Assembly: GCF_001428045.1 (NCBI RefSeq)
Contig: NZ_LMSD01000042.1
Span: forward strand, 149,891 to 213,890
Source of the DNA: Paenibacillus sp. Soil750
Lineage (GTDB): Bacteria; Bacillota; Bacilli; Paenibacillales; NBRC-103111
Reading direction: 5' to 3'
DNA: 64,000 bases
The translations under genes and the position numbers were made by a program. Below, piece by piece: positions 33,122-42,432 of this stretch (its first letter is position 1; each line of letters starts with the position of its first letter). The notes beneath the pieces are model-generated. The model was not told the DNA's origin. It ran no database searches and saw only the letters and a list, made by a program, of their open reading frames with translations.

Positions 33122-33420
33122 GGGAATCTCTCCTTAGCTACTCTATTAGCATAATATTGCTGTTTTCTTCTCTTAATAATAAAGTATTTTACTTGGTAAG
33201 TGAACAAAAGAGGTCATAGAAGTAAATTATCACTACCATAGAAATTCTTTTTGGCGGAATTTTCACACCATTTTTCGTACACAGGTTCTAAACACACGAT
33301 ACAAGTTTTTGTTAATTTCCTCGAATTATGCAGTGTGCGCGGAAAAATTTGTAGACCTTGTGCGAGATTGATACAATGTAAGGAATGAATCCGTGAATTG
33401 AGTTAAAAAGGAGCGACACA
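33122..33420. promoter_or_regulatory. Divergent citZ/ppx promoter region
   Basis: A 299-base A+T-rich divergent region. On the plus side TTGATACAATGTAAGG (33368-33383) precedes the ppx start and may be part of its promoter. No clear operator. Confidence 0.35.
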
Positions 33421-34962
33421 ATGAGCAACCTTGCAACTAGGATTGGCATCATCGATATCGGATCCAACTCCATCCGACTTGTCATTTATGAAATAAATGC
33501 CCTTGGAGCTTATCGCGTTGTAAGTGAGCATAAAGATTCCGCAAGACTTAGCGAACGCATGGGTCCTGATGGCATCTTACATAACAAAGATATTATTTCA
33601 ATCGTTCCTATCTTAACCCACTATGCCAGGTTATGCCAGTCTCAATTTGTTACAACTGTTCGAGCCGTTGCTACTGCCGCAGTTCGGAACGCTGCCAACA
33701 CATCAGAAATCGTACGTATTCTCGAGGAACAAACAGGGCTCACGATTGAGGTTCTGAGCGGCTTTGAGGAGGCTCGATACGGTTATTTAGGCGTCATTAA
33801 CTCCATGGATATCCGCAATGGCATGATTATTGATATCGGTGGCGGAAGCACGGAGGTCTCTTTAGTAAAGGATCGGGAGTTAGTCCAAAGTGTCTCTTTT
33901 CCTTTCGGAGCCGTGAATACCACTCGTCAATTTATGAAGGGCTCTAATCTAACAGATTCCGAAATCAGCGATATTCGCAAGATGGTGAACGAGGCGTTAG
34001 CTTCTCAGCCATGGATTATGCAGTCCCCTAATCTTCCAATGATCGGACTAGGCGGGACGATCCGCACACTTGGCAAAATGAGCCGCAAGCGAAATAATTA
34101 CCCGCTTCAGCTGGCTCACAATTACGTCATGAAGCCAGGTGAGGTGCAGGAATTTTCATTGCTGTTATCTACAATAACTATTGATAAACGGAAGAAAATA
34201 GATGGTCTCGCCAAAGAACGAGCCGATATCATGGTTCCTGGCCTGCTTATTCTAGAGACGATCTTCGATGCCGCGAAATCTTCATCTTGTCTCATCAGTG
34301 GATCTGGCCTACGCGACGGACTTTTCTTTGAAACCTATAATCCGAAGCAACCCGTGAAAGCTGACGTATTGGAAGCCAGCATTCAGAATATACTGGCACT
34401 CCACCCAAATGCAGCTGCCACGCATGTCCAGCATATTGATACCTTTGCGATGCAACTGTACGATGCGCTGGCGCCATCGACAGATCTGGAAGCACGCGGC
34501 AGGCTGATGCTGCACACAGCTGCTCTTTTGTACCGAATTGGTGTGAGTGTCCATTACTACCAATACTTGAAGCACACCGAATACATGATTCAAGAAGCGC
34601 ATATTGACGGCCTCAGTCATCGTGAGATTGTCATTGCCTCTATGATCGCAACATTCAAAACAAAAAATCGGACCCAGCAGCAGGCACTTGTATACAAGGA
34701 CCTATTACTGGAATCCGATGTTACCTTAATCATTAAGCTTGGTGCGATCCTTAAGCTTGCCATGGCCATGGATGCCAGCGGGACACAACCCATTCTTGCA
34801 GCCATCAGTATCCAGCGCAATGATACTTCCATGAATCTTAATCTACTTTGTGCTCATAACCCTTATTTGGAACTCAAAGAACTTAACGCATTCGCCAAAG
34901 ATTTCGATAAAATCTGGGGTATTAAGCTTAAGATTCAAACCGAAGTTTTTTCCATGAAGTAA
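33421..34962 (+). CDS. ppx: Exopolyphosphatase (Ppx/GppA family)
   Basis: A 513-residue Ppx/GppA phosphatase that hydrolyses terminal phosphates from polyphosphate (or pppGpp). The ASKHA motifs are IGIIDIGSNSIRLVIYEI (about 8-25), GMIIDIGGGSTEVSLV (about 138-153) and MIGLGGTIRTLGKM. A C-terminal HD-like helical domain follows (about 310-513). ATG 33421 has AAGGAG upstream. It is convergent with ppk and their 3' ends overlap by 35 bases. Confidence 0.92.
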   Translation: MSNLATRIGIIDIGSNSIRLVIYEINALGAYRVVSEHKDSARLSERMGPDGILHNKDIISIVPILTHYARLCQSQFVTTVRAVATAAVRNAANTSEIVRILEEQTGLTIEVLSGFEEARYGYLGVINSMDIRNGMIIDIGGGSTEVSLVKDRELVQSVSFPFGAVNTTRQFMKGSNLTDSEISDIRKMVNEALASQPWIMQSPNLPMIGLGGTIRTLGKMSRKRNNYPLQLAHNYVMKPGEVQEFSLLLSTITIDKRKKIDGLAKERADIMVPGLLILETIFDAAKSSSCLISGSGLRDGLFFETYNPKQPVKADVLEASIQNILALHPNAAATHVQHIDTFAMQLYDALAPSTDLEARGRLMLHTAALLYRIGVSVHYYQYLKHTEYMIQEAHIDGLSHREIVIASMIATFKTKNRTQQQALVYKDLLLESDVTLIIKLGAILKLAMAMDASGTQPILAAISIQRNDTSMNLNLLCAHNPYLELKELNAFAKDFDKIWGIKLKIQTEVFSMK

Positions 34963-37060
34963 TCCGCATCGCCTCGAACTGGCTCCGATAAGGGGTCAGT
35001 TCATTTTTTATTCGCGTATACATGCCATTGGGCATCAGTTCTCGCGCTTTGACATTATCATGGAGTGTCACGTTTAGAATTTGAATCATCATTTTCTTCA
35101 TATCTCGGTCCAAAACCGGGCACATCAACTCAATTCGCCGAGTTAAATTACGCGTCATCCAATCTGCTGAAGATAGATAGACATCGACATATCCCCCATT
35201 TTCGAAATAGTAAATCCGTGAATGTTCCAGGAATCGGTCTACAATACTCCGAACGGTAATATTCTCACTTAGACCAGGCACACCTGGCCTCAAGCAGCAG
35301 ACACCTCGAATGATGAGTTCGATCTTCACGCCAGCTTGTGACGCTGCGTATAACGCATCCACCATTTCTTGATTCGATAGTGAGTTCATTTTCGCAATAA
35401 TTCGAGCTGGACGACCGGCTTTAGCATGCTCCGATTCACGTGCGATGAGCTCAAATAACTTATCTTTCAAGTCCGTTGGCGCGACAGCAAAGGATTGCCA
35501 ATCATGAGGTGCAGAATAGCCCGTAATTTCGTTGAAAAGCGCAGAAGCATCTTCTCCAATCACACTGTTGGACGTGAACAAGCCTACATCTGTATAGAGC
35601 CGTGCCGTACTGTCATTGTAATTACCTGTTCCAACATGAACATAACGTCGAAGCGTATGTTCTTCCTGACGAACGACAAGTGTGATTTTGGCATGCGTTT
35701 TGAGTCCTACTAGCCCGTAAACGACGTGGCAGCCCGATTTCTCCAGCATTCTCGCCCAGGCTATATTCCGCTCTTCATCGAACCTTGCCTTCAGTTCGAC
35801 AACCACCGTCACTTGTTTACCGGATTCTGCCGCTCTAGCCAATGCCTGAATAATCGGTGATTTACCACTTGCCCTGTATAACGTCATTTTGATGGCCAAT
35901 ACGTGGGGATCATAAGCGGCATGGACGATAAAGTCCGTCACAGCATCAAAGGTCTCGTACGGATGATGAACGAGGACATCTTTCATTTTGAGAATATTAA
36001 AAAAGTCTGCCGAATCTGCTGTGTCTTCAAACTCAACAGGATATTTGGCAACAATGCGTGGATAACGTAGATTATCGAACCCATTCAATGTGTTGGCAAG
36101 CTTCATAAAATAGGTGATATCCAAAGGGCCATCGATCTCAAATATTTGTTCCTCAATCTCAAATTCATCCTGTAATTGCGCTAACGCATAGGGATGAATC
36201 CCCTCTTGTACCTCTAACCTCACAGGTGAGCCCCATCGTCTGCGTCTAAGCTCCTTTTCGATCTCTTCCAGTAAATCCTCCGCACCTTCTTCGTTAAGCG
36301 TTAGATCCGCATTACGCGTGACGCGGAACCCATGCACAGAAATCGGTGTATATCCGCTGAATAGCGATTGAATGTGATGCTCAATCAGTTCCTCAAGCAG
36401 AATAAATTCTGTCTTTTTACTATTGGAACGAGTAGGAACAGGTATGCAGCGAGCTAAATTACTAGGAATTTGGACGATTGCAAAATAAGGCTCCTCATCC
36501 AAATCTTCGCCTTCTCGTACAAGTAAAACGGCCAAATATAACGACTGATTATGTACAAGTGGAAAAGGACGGCTTTGATCGACTGCCATCGGCGTCAATA
36601 CAGGGAATATAATGTCATGATAGTAGGCATCCATGGCCTTTTTCTGAGACGTGTTTAGATCCTCATACTCGGTAAATACAATGCCTTCCTTCGTCAAAAG
36701 CCGCGTCACTTCTCGATATGTCTTGTACTGCTCTGTCACCATTTTCGCCGTGCGCTTCATAATGCGTTTGATGAGGCCTGCCGGTGTGTAGCCGGTGAAA
36801 TCCTTTTTGGTATAGCCAGCCTTAATCTGATCCTTGAGTCCTGCGACACGAACACTCATGAATTCATCGAGGTTGCTCGATACGATCGACAGAAATTTCA
36901 CACGCTCTAGCAGTGGTGTACTCGCATCCTGCGCTTCCTCAAGCACACGCCAATTGAACTCGATCCAGCTCAAATCACGATTTAAGTACTTGGTTGAAAT
37001 CTCTTTGACTTCTTTGAGTTCTTTAACATCCTTTAGTTCTGGTTCGCGCGCAATACTCAT
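34928..37060 (-). CDS. ppk1: Polyphosphate kinase 1
   Basis: A 710-residue PPK1 that makes polyphosphate from ATP. The four-domain layout is present: the N domain (NRDLSWIEFNWRVLEEA), head domain, and two phospholipase D-like C domains. The autophosphorylated His lies in YVHVGTGNYNDSTARLYTD. The second C domain has LSSADWMTRNLTRRIELMCPV. ATG 37060 has GGAGG. The charged KELKEVKE-type start is a low-complexity N-terminus. Opposed to ppx, so synthesis and breakdown of polyphosphate are encoded tail to tail. Confidence 0.95.
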   Translation of the reverse strand: MSIAREPELKDVKELKEVKEISTKYLNRDLSWIEFNWRVLEEAQDASTPLLERVKFLSIVSSNLDEFMSVRVAGLKDQIKAGYTKKDFTGYTPAGLIKRIMKRTAKMVTEQYKTYREVTRLLTKEGIVFTEYEDLNTSQKKAMDAYYHDIIFPVLTPMAVDQSRPFPLVHNQSLYLAVLLVREGEDLDEEPYFAIVQIPSNLARCIPVPTRSNSKKTEFILLEELIEHHIQSLFSGYTPISVHGFRVTRNADLTLNEEGAEDLLEEIEKELRRRRWGSPVRLEVQEGIHPYALAQLQDEFEIEEQIFEIDGPLDITYFMKLANTLNGFDNLRYPRIVAKYPVEFEDTADSADFFNILKMKDVLVHHPYETFDAVTDFIVHAAYDPHVLAIKMTLYRASGKSPIIQALARAAESGKQVTVVVELKARFDEERNIAWARMLEKSGCHVVYGLVGLKTHAKITLVVRQEEHTLRRYVHVGTGNYNDSTARLYTDVGLFTSNSVIGEDASALFNEITGYSAPHDWQSFAVAPTDLKDKLFELIARESEHAKAGRPARIIAKMNSLSNQEMVDALYAASQAGVKIELIIRGVCCLRPGVPGLSENITVRSIVDRFLEHSRIYYFENGGYVDVYLSSADWMTRNLTRRIELMCPVLDRDMKKMMIQILNVTLHDNVKARELMPNGMYTRIKNELTPYRSQFEAMRITSWKKLRFES

Positions 37061-37246
37061 AAATCCTCCAGTATTTTTCCATTTTTAGTGACCTAATATC
37101 TCCATTGTACTATGCGGCTTAGTGGGGCGACAATCCAATACCCTGTATTTCAATATATTAAGATTTTGTAAAGATCATGATATTTCCGTATTTATCCATG
37201 TTCATGTTACAATATAAATGACTTGAAACAAGGAGTGATTCCTACC

Positions 37247-38383
37247 ATGGGTATCCTAAATCCGCGACTGGTTCACCAAATTTTCAGAGGCATATGGGTG
37301 GCCATAATTCTCTTCTTAGTAGCCATCGCCTTTTACTATATCGTTCCACTCATTTACCCATTTATTTTTGGTTGGATTATCGCACTTATGCTCAACCCGC
37401 TAGTTAATTTCTTTCAATTCAAATTAAAGCTGCCAAGGTGGCTGTCTGTCTCGTTGTCCATGCTCTTATTTTTAGGGGCGATGGTTACGATTATTACTTT
37501 GCTTGTAGCTAATATTGTCGTGGAACTTGGCTCCCTTGCGGATACGATTCAACTTCAAATCAACCGATGGGTCGAGGAATTCAATGTGTTCATTAATTCA
37601 GTCACTTTCCAGCAATGGATTGAACGCGTGAATGAGTTTTTTGAAAATAATCCAAAATATCAGGAGACAGTTAACACCAATCTCTCCTCGACTGCCGGCT
37701 CTATTGCCGACGTTAGTAAATTGGTCATCACCTATACTTTTGCCGCACTCAAAGCTTTCCTGACATCTCTACCTAATATCGCGACAATCACGATCATCGT
37801 CATGTTGGCCACTTTTTTCATCAGTAAAGACTGGTACGGGCTCATCAAACGCTATAAGGGCATCTTCTCTGACATGATTGTTAAAACGACTAAATTAATC
37901 CGAACGGATCTACAGAAAGCCTTGTTCGGCTATATGAGAGCTCAGTTGATTCTCGTTTCACTTACTGCACTCGTCGTGATCATCGGTTTGCTTATTCTCC
38001 GTGTTGATTATGCGATAACCATCGGCTTATTAACCGGTTTAGCAGACCTGATGCCGTATCTGGGAACAGGTGCAGTGATGGTACCATGGATCCTCTATGT
38101 TTTCTTCGCTCAAGGTAATATCGTGCTTGGTATTGGACTCAGTGTCCTGTATGGCGTTATTGTGATCGCACGGCAAATTATGGAGCCCAAGGTATTAGCC
38201 TCCTCAGTCGGCCTTGATCCACTTGCTACACTTATTGCGATGTTTGTAGGATTAAAACTTTTCGGGCTGCTGGGACTTATCGTCGGACCTGTCTCCCTTA
38301 TCCTAATAACCGCTTTCTATCGGGCAAGAATCTTCCATGATATAGCAGCTTACATACACAAAGGCTCGGCACCTCCTGAATAA
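37247..38383 (+). CDS. ytvI: Sporulation membrane protein YtvI (AI-2E transporter family)
   Basis: A 378-residue protein with about eight membrane segments and the AI-2E-exporter family end (LMPYLGTGAVMVPW, GLDPLATLIAMFVGLKLFGLLGLIVGP). The length and N-terminus fit YtvI, which is linked to sporulation in Bacillus, where the gene neighbours citZ. ATG 37247 follows AAGGAG; the upstream TTG 37223 lacks a site. Divergent from ppk. The stop codon lies inside a terminator hairpin. Confidence 0.85.
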   Translation: MGILNPRLVHQIFRGIWVAIILFLVAIAFYYIVPLIYPFIFGWIIALMLNPLVNFFQFKLKLPRWLSVSLSMLLFLGAMVTIITLLVANIVVELGSLADTIQLQINRWVEEFNVFINSVTFQQWIERVNEFFENNPKYQETVNTNLSSTAGSIADVSKLVITYTFAALKAFLTSLPNIATITIIVMLATFFISKDWYGLIKRYKGIFSDMIVKTTKLIRTDLQKALFGYMRAQLILVSLTALVVIIGLLILRVDYAITIGLLTGLADLMPYLGTGAVMVPWILYVFFAQGNIVLGIGLSVLYGVIVIARQIMEPKVLASSVGLDPLATLIAMFVGLKLFGLLGLIVGPVSLILITAFYRARIFHDIAAYIHKGSAPPE

Positions 38384-38403
38384 GAGGATGACCGAGCCTT
38401 TTG
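38360..38403 (+). terminator. Terminator overlapping the ytvI stop
   Basis: AAAGGCTCGG/CCGAGCCTTT (38360-38369/38392-38401) followed by T. The A-rich left side also suits termination of fxsA from the other strand. Confidence 0.75.
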
Positions 38404-38414
38404 TTCGTTAATGC

Positions 38415-38810
38415 TTATCTGCGATTGATGATGTGCATGTTACCTTTGCCGATTTGTTTGCGAATAATGGCCAGCAGTAATACTTTGAAAATCGGTCTTG
38501 TGTAAGGAAAGACGAGCAGGAAACCTAGAATATCCGTAATGAACCCTGGTGTAATGAGCAAAATCCCTCCAAGGAAAATACAGATACCATCAAGGATTTG
38601 CTGTGCTGGCAGCTGACCCTGTGACCACTCGAACTTCGCATACTCTATCACTTTGCGCCCCTCGCGCTTCGCAAAGTAAGCACCTAAGAAACCGCTCGCT
38701 ATGATTAACAGGAAGGTCATCCAACCTCCGACTAGATGTCCAAGCATGATTAACATAGTAATTTCTACGGCAGGAACGAGAATAAAAATAGCGATAATCC
38801 ATCTAAACAT
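38415..38810 (-). CDS. fxsA: FxsA-family membrane protein
   Basis: A 131-residue FxsA protein with three or four membrane segments. The family pattern is VPAVEITMLIMLGHLVGGW, then GFLGAYFAKREGRKV, LPAQQILDGICIFLGGILL and TPGFITDILGFLLVFPYTR. In E. coli FxsA relieves exclusion of phage T7 by the F plasmid; its normal role is unknown. ATG 38810 has GGAGG, which lies at the end of the thioesterase gene, so the two are translationally close and probably co-transcribed. Confidence 0.9.
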   Translation of the reverse strand: MFRWIIAIFILVPAVEITMLIMLGHLVGGWMTFLLIIASGFLGAYFAKREGRKVIEYAKFEWSQGQLPAQQILDGICIFLGGILLITPGFITDILGFLLVFPYTRPIFKVLLLAIIRKQIGKGNMHIINRR

Positions 38811-38814
38811 AGGT

Positions 38815-39258
38815 TTAGCCTCCGTCTTCAGTATACTTCGCAATAAGCTGCCACAATTCTGGCGCTTCCTTTTCTATACGTACTGGCCTCCAAGAAGGAT
38901 TCACCCAAACATGACCAGATGTTCCAGTCACCAATATTTCTTCGGTGAGATCGTCGTTTATTCTCCGAATTTCATACGCAAATTGCATCCGCACACTGCT
39001 TATTTGTGATACACATGTATAGATACCCACGAGATCATCGTATCGCGCTGGTTTTTTGAACTTGAGATCCGCTTCTGTAACGGGGAGCAAGAGTCCCATT
39101 TCCTCTATTTTGCGATAGGGATAACCTAGGGATCGTATAAGCTCTGTACGGCCGATTTCGAACCAAGTCAAATAATTGGCATGATACACAACCCCCATTT
39201 GATCCGTCTCTTGATAACGTACACGCAGCTGTTGTTGGTGCCACCGTTGCTGAGTCAT
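38815..39258 (-). CDS. Acyl-CoA thioesterase (YbgC/FcbC family)
   Basis: A 147-residue hotdog-fold thioesterase. The motif RYQETDQMGVVYHANYLTWFE carries the catalytic Asp and the typical HxNY. Members hydrolyse short-chain or aromatic acyl-CoA. ATG 39258 has AGGAGG at eight bases. Its end is four bases from the fxsA start. Confidence 0.92.
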   Translation of the reverse strand: MTQQRWHQQQLRVRYQETDQMGVVYHANYLTWFEIGRTELIRSLGYPYRKIEEMGLLLPVTEADLKFKKPARYDDLVGIYTCVSQISSVRMQFAYEIRRINDDLTEEILVTGTSGHVWVNPSWRPVRIEKEAPELWQLIAKYTEDGG

Positions 39259-39656
39259 GATATATCCTCCTGCTATGACTTTGTAATTCCATTATAACAT
39301 AGGTAGCGTATGAGTCTTAAATGCTGCAGTAAGGTGCATTTGGGTTCCGTTATTCCTTTTTCAGTTAGTGTCATTGGATAAATACATTAAATACTCTATT
39401 TGAGCCCCCTCTTTTAAGCTAAACATTGGAATTATCCATTCGATGAGCCCTATATTGGTCTGAATATGACCTTTTTCTGATATTTGATTGGATATATCCA
39501 TTCAAATCCCTTTTTTTGGCCATATATAATGGCTTTCCATTGGAAAAGTCCAATGGGTTCAAAGTTTGGGAAAAGCTCGAGGTTAGTTTAGCGTAGCTGC
39601 GGCATGAAAATTGCTAAATCATGTTTAGAAGAATCCAAAAGCAAACAACGCAAAAA
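39259..39656. repeat. Intergenic stretch with degenerate tandem repeat
   Basis: No gene. Between about 39371 and 39560 a unit starting CATTGGATAAATACATT recurs in degenerate form at 39372, 39424, 39487 and 39539 (ATTGGAATTATCCATTC, ATTGGATATATCCATTC, ATTGGAAAAGTCCAATG), about 50-65 bases apart. Each is itself roughly palindromic around TCCA/TGGA. Confidence 0.6.
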
Positions 39657-39689
39657 AGAGTGAAGCAAGAAATACTCTCGCTTCACTCT
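39651..39689 (-). terminator. Terminator after pyk
   Basis: AGAGTGAAGC/GCTTCACTCT (39657-39666/39680-39689), perfect 10-bp stem with six T on the minus strand, just after the pyk stop. Confidence 0.85.
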
Positions 39690-39704
39690 TCATTATCTCT
39701 TTAC

Positions 39705-41459
39705 TTACAGAACGCTCGCTTGACCTGAGTAGATAACGCCTACTTCTGGGTAAATGGAAACTTCTGTACCGTCTTTAATTAATTCAACGGCATTTTCCAC
39801 ACCTACGATGACTGGAATCCCAAGGCTTAGTGCAACGACTGCCGCGTGAGATGTGATGCCGCCCACTTCGGTAATCAAGGCAGCTGCTCGTTGAACAGCC
39901 GGCATGTACTCTTTATCAGTTGAAACTGTTACAAGCACAGCTCCATCTACCATTTTCGCGAGAGCTTCTTCAGGTGTGCGTGCTGTTACAACAGTACCTG
40001 TAGCAGTTTGCATCCCGATGCCTGTCCCTTTGGCAATCATCTCACCAACGTGATGAACCTTGATTAGGTTCGTTGTTCCAGAGCGACCTACTGGTACGCC
40101 TGCTGTGATGACAACGATATCGCCAAGGGAAACGATTCCTGTTTTGATGGAGCTGTCTACCGCTAGGTTAAATAGCTCATCTGTTGTTTTCGCTTGTGTA
40201 CCCAACACCGGAATAACACCCCAAACAAGGGATAAACGACGAATCACTTGCTCACTTGGTGTAACAGCGATAATTGGGGATTTCGGACGGTATTTGGATA
40301 CCATACGCGCTGTGTAACCACTTTCTGTTGCCGTCAGAATCGCTTTCGCACCTAGCTCTAATGCGGAGTTTGCTACTGCTTGAGAGATCGCTTCTGTTAC
40401 AGTTACTTGTTGCGCTTGTGCTTGACGAAGGAAAATTTCTTTATATTCCAAAGCCGCTTCTGCACGCTCAGCAATACGAGCCATCGTTTCAACGGATTCA
40501 ACTGGATATTTCCCAGCAGCTGTTTCACCGGACAACATTACCGCATCTGTTCCGTCGAATACCGCATTCGCTACGTCACTTGCTTCCGCACGTGTAGGAC
40601 GCGGGTTACGTTGCATGGAATCGAGCATCATTGTAGCCGTAATGACTGGTTTACCAACGATGTTACATTTTTTGATCATTTGCTTTTGAACAACGGGCAC
40701 GTCTTCAGCAGGAATTTCAACACCAAGATCTCCACGAGCAACCATCAAACCGTCGGAAACTTCAAGAATTTCGTCAAGGTTATCGACGCCTTCTTGGTTT
40801 TCGATTTTGGAGATGATTTGGATATGCGAAGCGTTGTGACGCTCCAACAATTCACGAATTTCCATGACATCACTTGCTTTACGCACGAAAGAAGCTGCGA
40901 TGAAATCTACACCTTGTTCGATACCGAACACGATATCATTCGCATCTTTTTCAGTGATACCTGGAAGGCTGATTTTCACACCTGGTACGTTAACACCTTT
41001 TTTACTCTTGATCGTTCCGCCATTGACGATACGGCATTCGATCTCAGTTCCACGAATATCAACAACCGTAAGACCGATTAAACCATCATCGATCAGAATC
41101 GTTGATCCGACTTTAACGTCACGCGGCAGATCCGAATACGTAACTGAGATACGGTCTGTATCCCCAAGAATTTCTTCGGTTGTCAAAATAATATGCTTGT
41201 CCTGAACAAGCTCAATTGGCTCTTCTTTTAGCTTACCTGTACGGATTTCCGGTCCTTTGGTATCAAGCAAAATAGCAGCTACTTTACCAGTCTCGGCGGA
41301 TGCAGCGCGAAGGTTGCGGATACGTGCACCGTGCTCTTCAAAATCTCCGTGGGAGAAGTTAAGACGAGCTACGTTCATGCCCGCTTCTAGAAGCTTTTTA
41401 AGATTTTCTTGTGATTCGCTTGCTGGTCCAATCGTACAGACAATTTTGGTTTTACGCAT
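39705..41459 (-). CDS. pyk: Pyruvate kinase
   Basis: A 584-residue pyruvate kinase that converts PEP and ADP to pyruvate and ATP. Signature pieces are KTKIVCTIGPAS, LDTKGPEIRTG, ISKIENQEGVDNLDEI and MVARGDLGVEIP, MLDSMQRNPRPTRAEASDVANAV. It has the extra C-terminal PEP-utiliser-like domain found in Bacillus and Geobacillus enzymes (GGITSHAAVVALSLGIPVIVG). ATG 41459 has AGGAGGG upstream and overlaps the accA end by eight bases. pfkA, which lies between accA and pyk in B. subtilis, is absent. Confidence 0.96.
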   Translation of the reverse strand: MRKTKIVCTIGPASESQENLKKLLEAGMNVARLNFSHGDFEEHGARIRNLRAASAETGKVAAILLDTKGPEIRTGKLKEEPIELVQDKHIILTTEEILGDTDRISVTYSDLPRDVKVGSTILIDDGLIGLTVVDIRGTEIECRIVNGGTIKSKKGVNVPGVKISLPGITEKDANDIVFGIEQGVDFIAASFVRKASDVMEIRELLERHNASHIQIISKIENQEGVDNLDEILEVSDGLMVARGDLGVEIPAEDVPVVQKQMIKKCNIVGKPVITATMMLDSMQRNPRPTRAEASDVANAVFDGTDAVMLSGETAAGKYPVESVETMARIAERAEAALEYKEIFLRQAQAQQVTVTEAISQAVANSALELGAKAILTATESGYTARMVSKYRPKSPIIAVTPSEQVIRRLSLVWGVIPVLGTQAKTTDELFNLAVDSSIKTGIVSLGDIVVITAGVPVGRSGTTNLIKVHHVGEMIAKGTGIGMQTATGTVVTARTPEEALAKMVDGAVLVTVSTDKEYMPAVQRAAALITEVGGITSHAAVVALSLGIPVIVGVENAVELIKDGTEVSIYPEVGVIYSGQASVL

Positions 41460-42432
41460 GGTTACTGTTACCCTCCTGAGTGAATGTGAACCGACCGATA
41501 TCTCTAAATTTCCGGTAACGGTCCTCGAGCAGCTCCTGTTCGTTCAAACTTAGCAGTTGCTGAAGCTGTTCCCAGATCGCTGATTTAATATGTTCGGCTT
41601 GTGTTGGTAAATCCCGGTGAGCGCCGCCCTTGGGCTCCGGTATGATGCCATCGATGACACCGAGTTCAAGGATGTGATCAGCCGTAATTTTCATAGCTTC
41701 TGCCGCGTGTAATGCTTTAGAAGCATCTTTATAAAGAATCGAAGCCGCGCCTTCGGGACTAATAACCGAATAGATCGCGTTCTCCAACATTAACACCTTA
41801 TTACCTAAACCTAATGCAAGCGCGCCGCCACTGCCGCCCTCTCCGATAACGATACAAATGATCGGCACACGAAAAGAGGCCATTTCCAGTAGATTTCTGG
41901 CAATCGCTTCTCCTTGACCGCGTTCTTCCGCAGCATTCCCAGGGAATGCCCCTTTGGTATCAATAAATGTCACAATGGGACGCTTAAATTTGTTAGCTTG
42001 ACGCATCAAACGCAGCGCTTTACGGAACCCTTCAGGGTGCGGACATCCGAAATTACGTGCGATATTGTCCTTCGTATCTTTCCCTTTTTGGTGACCAACA
42101 ACCGTCACGGGTACCCCGTTAAGTTTCGCCAGTCCACCAACGATAGCTAGATCATCACCATATAAGCGATCACCATGAAACTCAATGAAATCCGTAAAAA
42201 TTGTGTTAATATAATCGATCGTCGTCGGTCTTTGCGGATGACGTGCTAATTGCATTTTCTCCGCAGACGTCATCGTTGTATACAGTTCATCCTCTAATTG
42301 AGCATATCTTTCTTCCAAACGGCGAATTTCCTCGGAAAAGTCGATTTGCTTTTCTGCCCCAAATTTACGCAGCTCTGCAATTTTGCTTTTTAGTTCCGCC
42401 AGTGGCTGTTCAAACGGCATTTCACCCGCCAT
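41452..42432 (-). CDS. accA: Acetyl-CoA carboxylase carboxyltransferase subunit alpha
   Basis: A 326-residue AccA. With AccD it forms the carboxyltransferase that moves CO2 from biotin to acetyl-CoA, giving malonyl-CoA for fatty acid synthesis. Typical text: RPTTIDYINTIFTDFIEFHGDR, KGAFPGNAAEERGQGEAIARNL, VIGEGGSGGALALGLGNKVLM, SVISPEGAASILYKD. ATG 42432 has GGAGGAGG and overlaps accD by 11 bases, indicating translational coupling. The upstream start at 42456 is less likely. Confidence 0.96.
   Translation of the reverse strand: MAGEMPFEQPLAELKSKIAELRKFGAEKQIDFSEEIRRLEERYAQLEDELYTTMTSAEKMQLARHPQRPTTIDYINTIFTDFIEFHGDRLYGDDLAIVGGLAKLNGVPVTVVGHQKGKDTKDNIARNFGCPHPEGFRKALRLMRQANKFKRPIVTFIDTKGAFPGNAAEERGQGEAIARNLLEMASFRVPIICIVIGEGGSGGALALGLGNKVLMLENAIYSVISPEGAASILYKDASKALHAAEAMKITADHILELGVIDGIIPEPKGGAHRDLPTQAEHIKSAIWEQLQQLLSLNEQELLEDRYRKFRDIGRFTFTQEGNSNHA

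Noticed and set aside
39371..39560. Possible CRISPR array
   Set aside because: Units are degenerate and unevenly spaced, with no unique spacers and no cas genes nearby.
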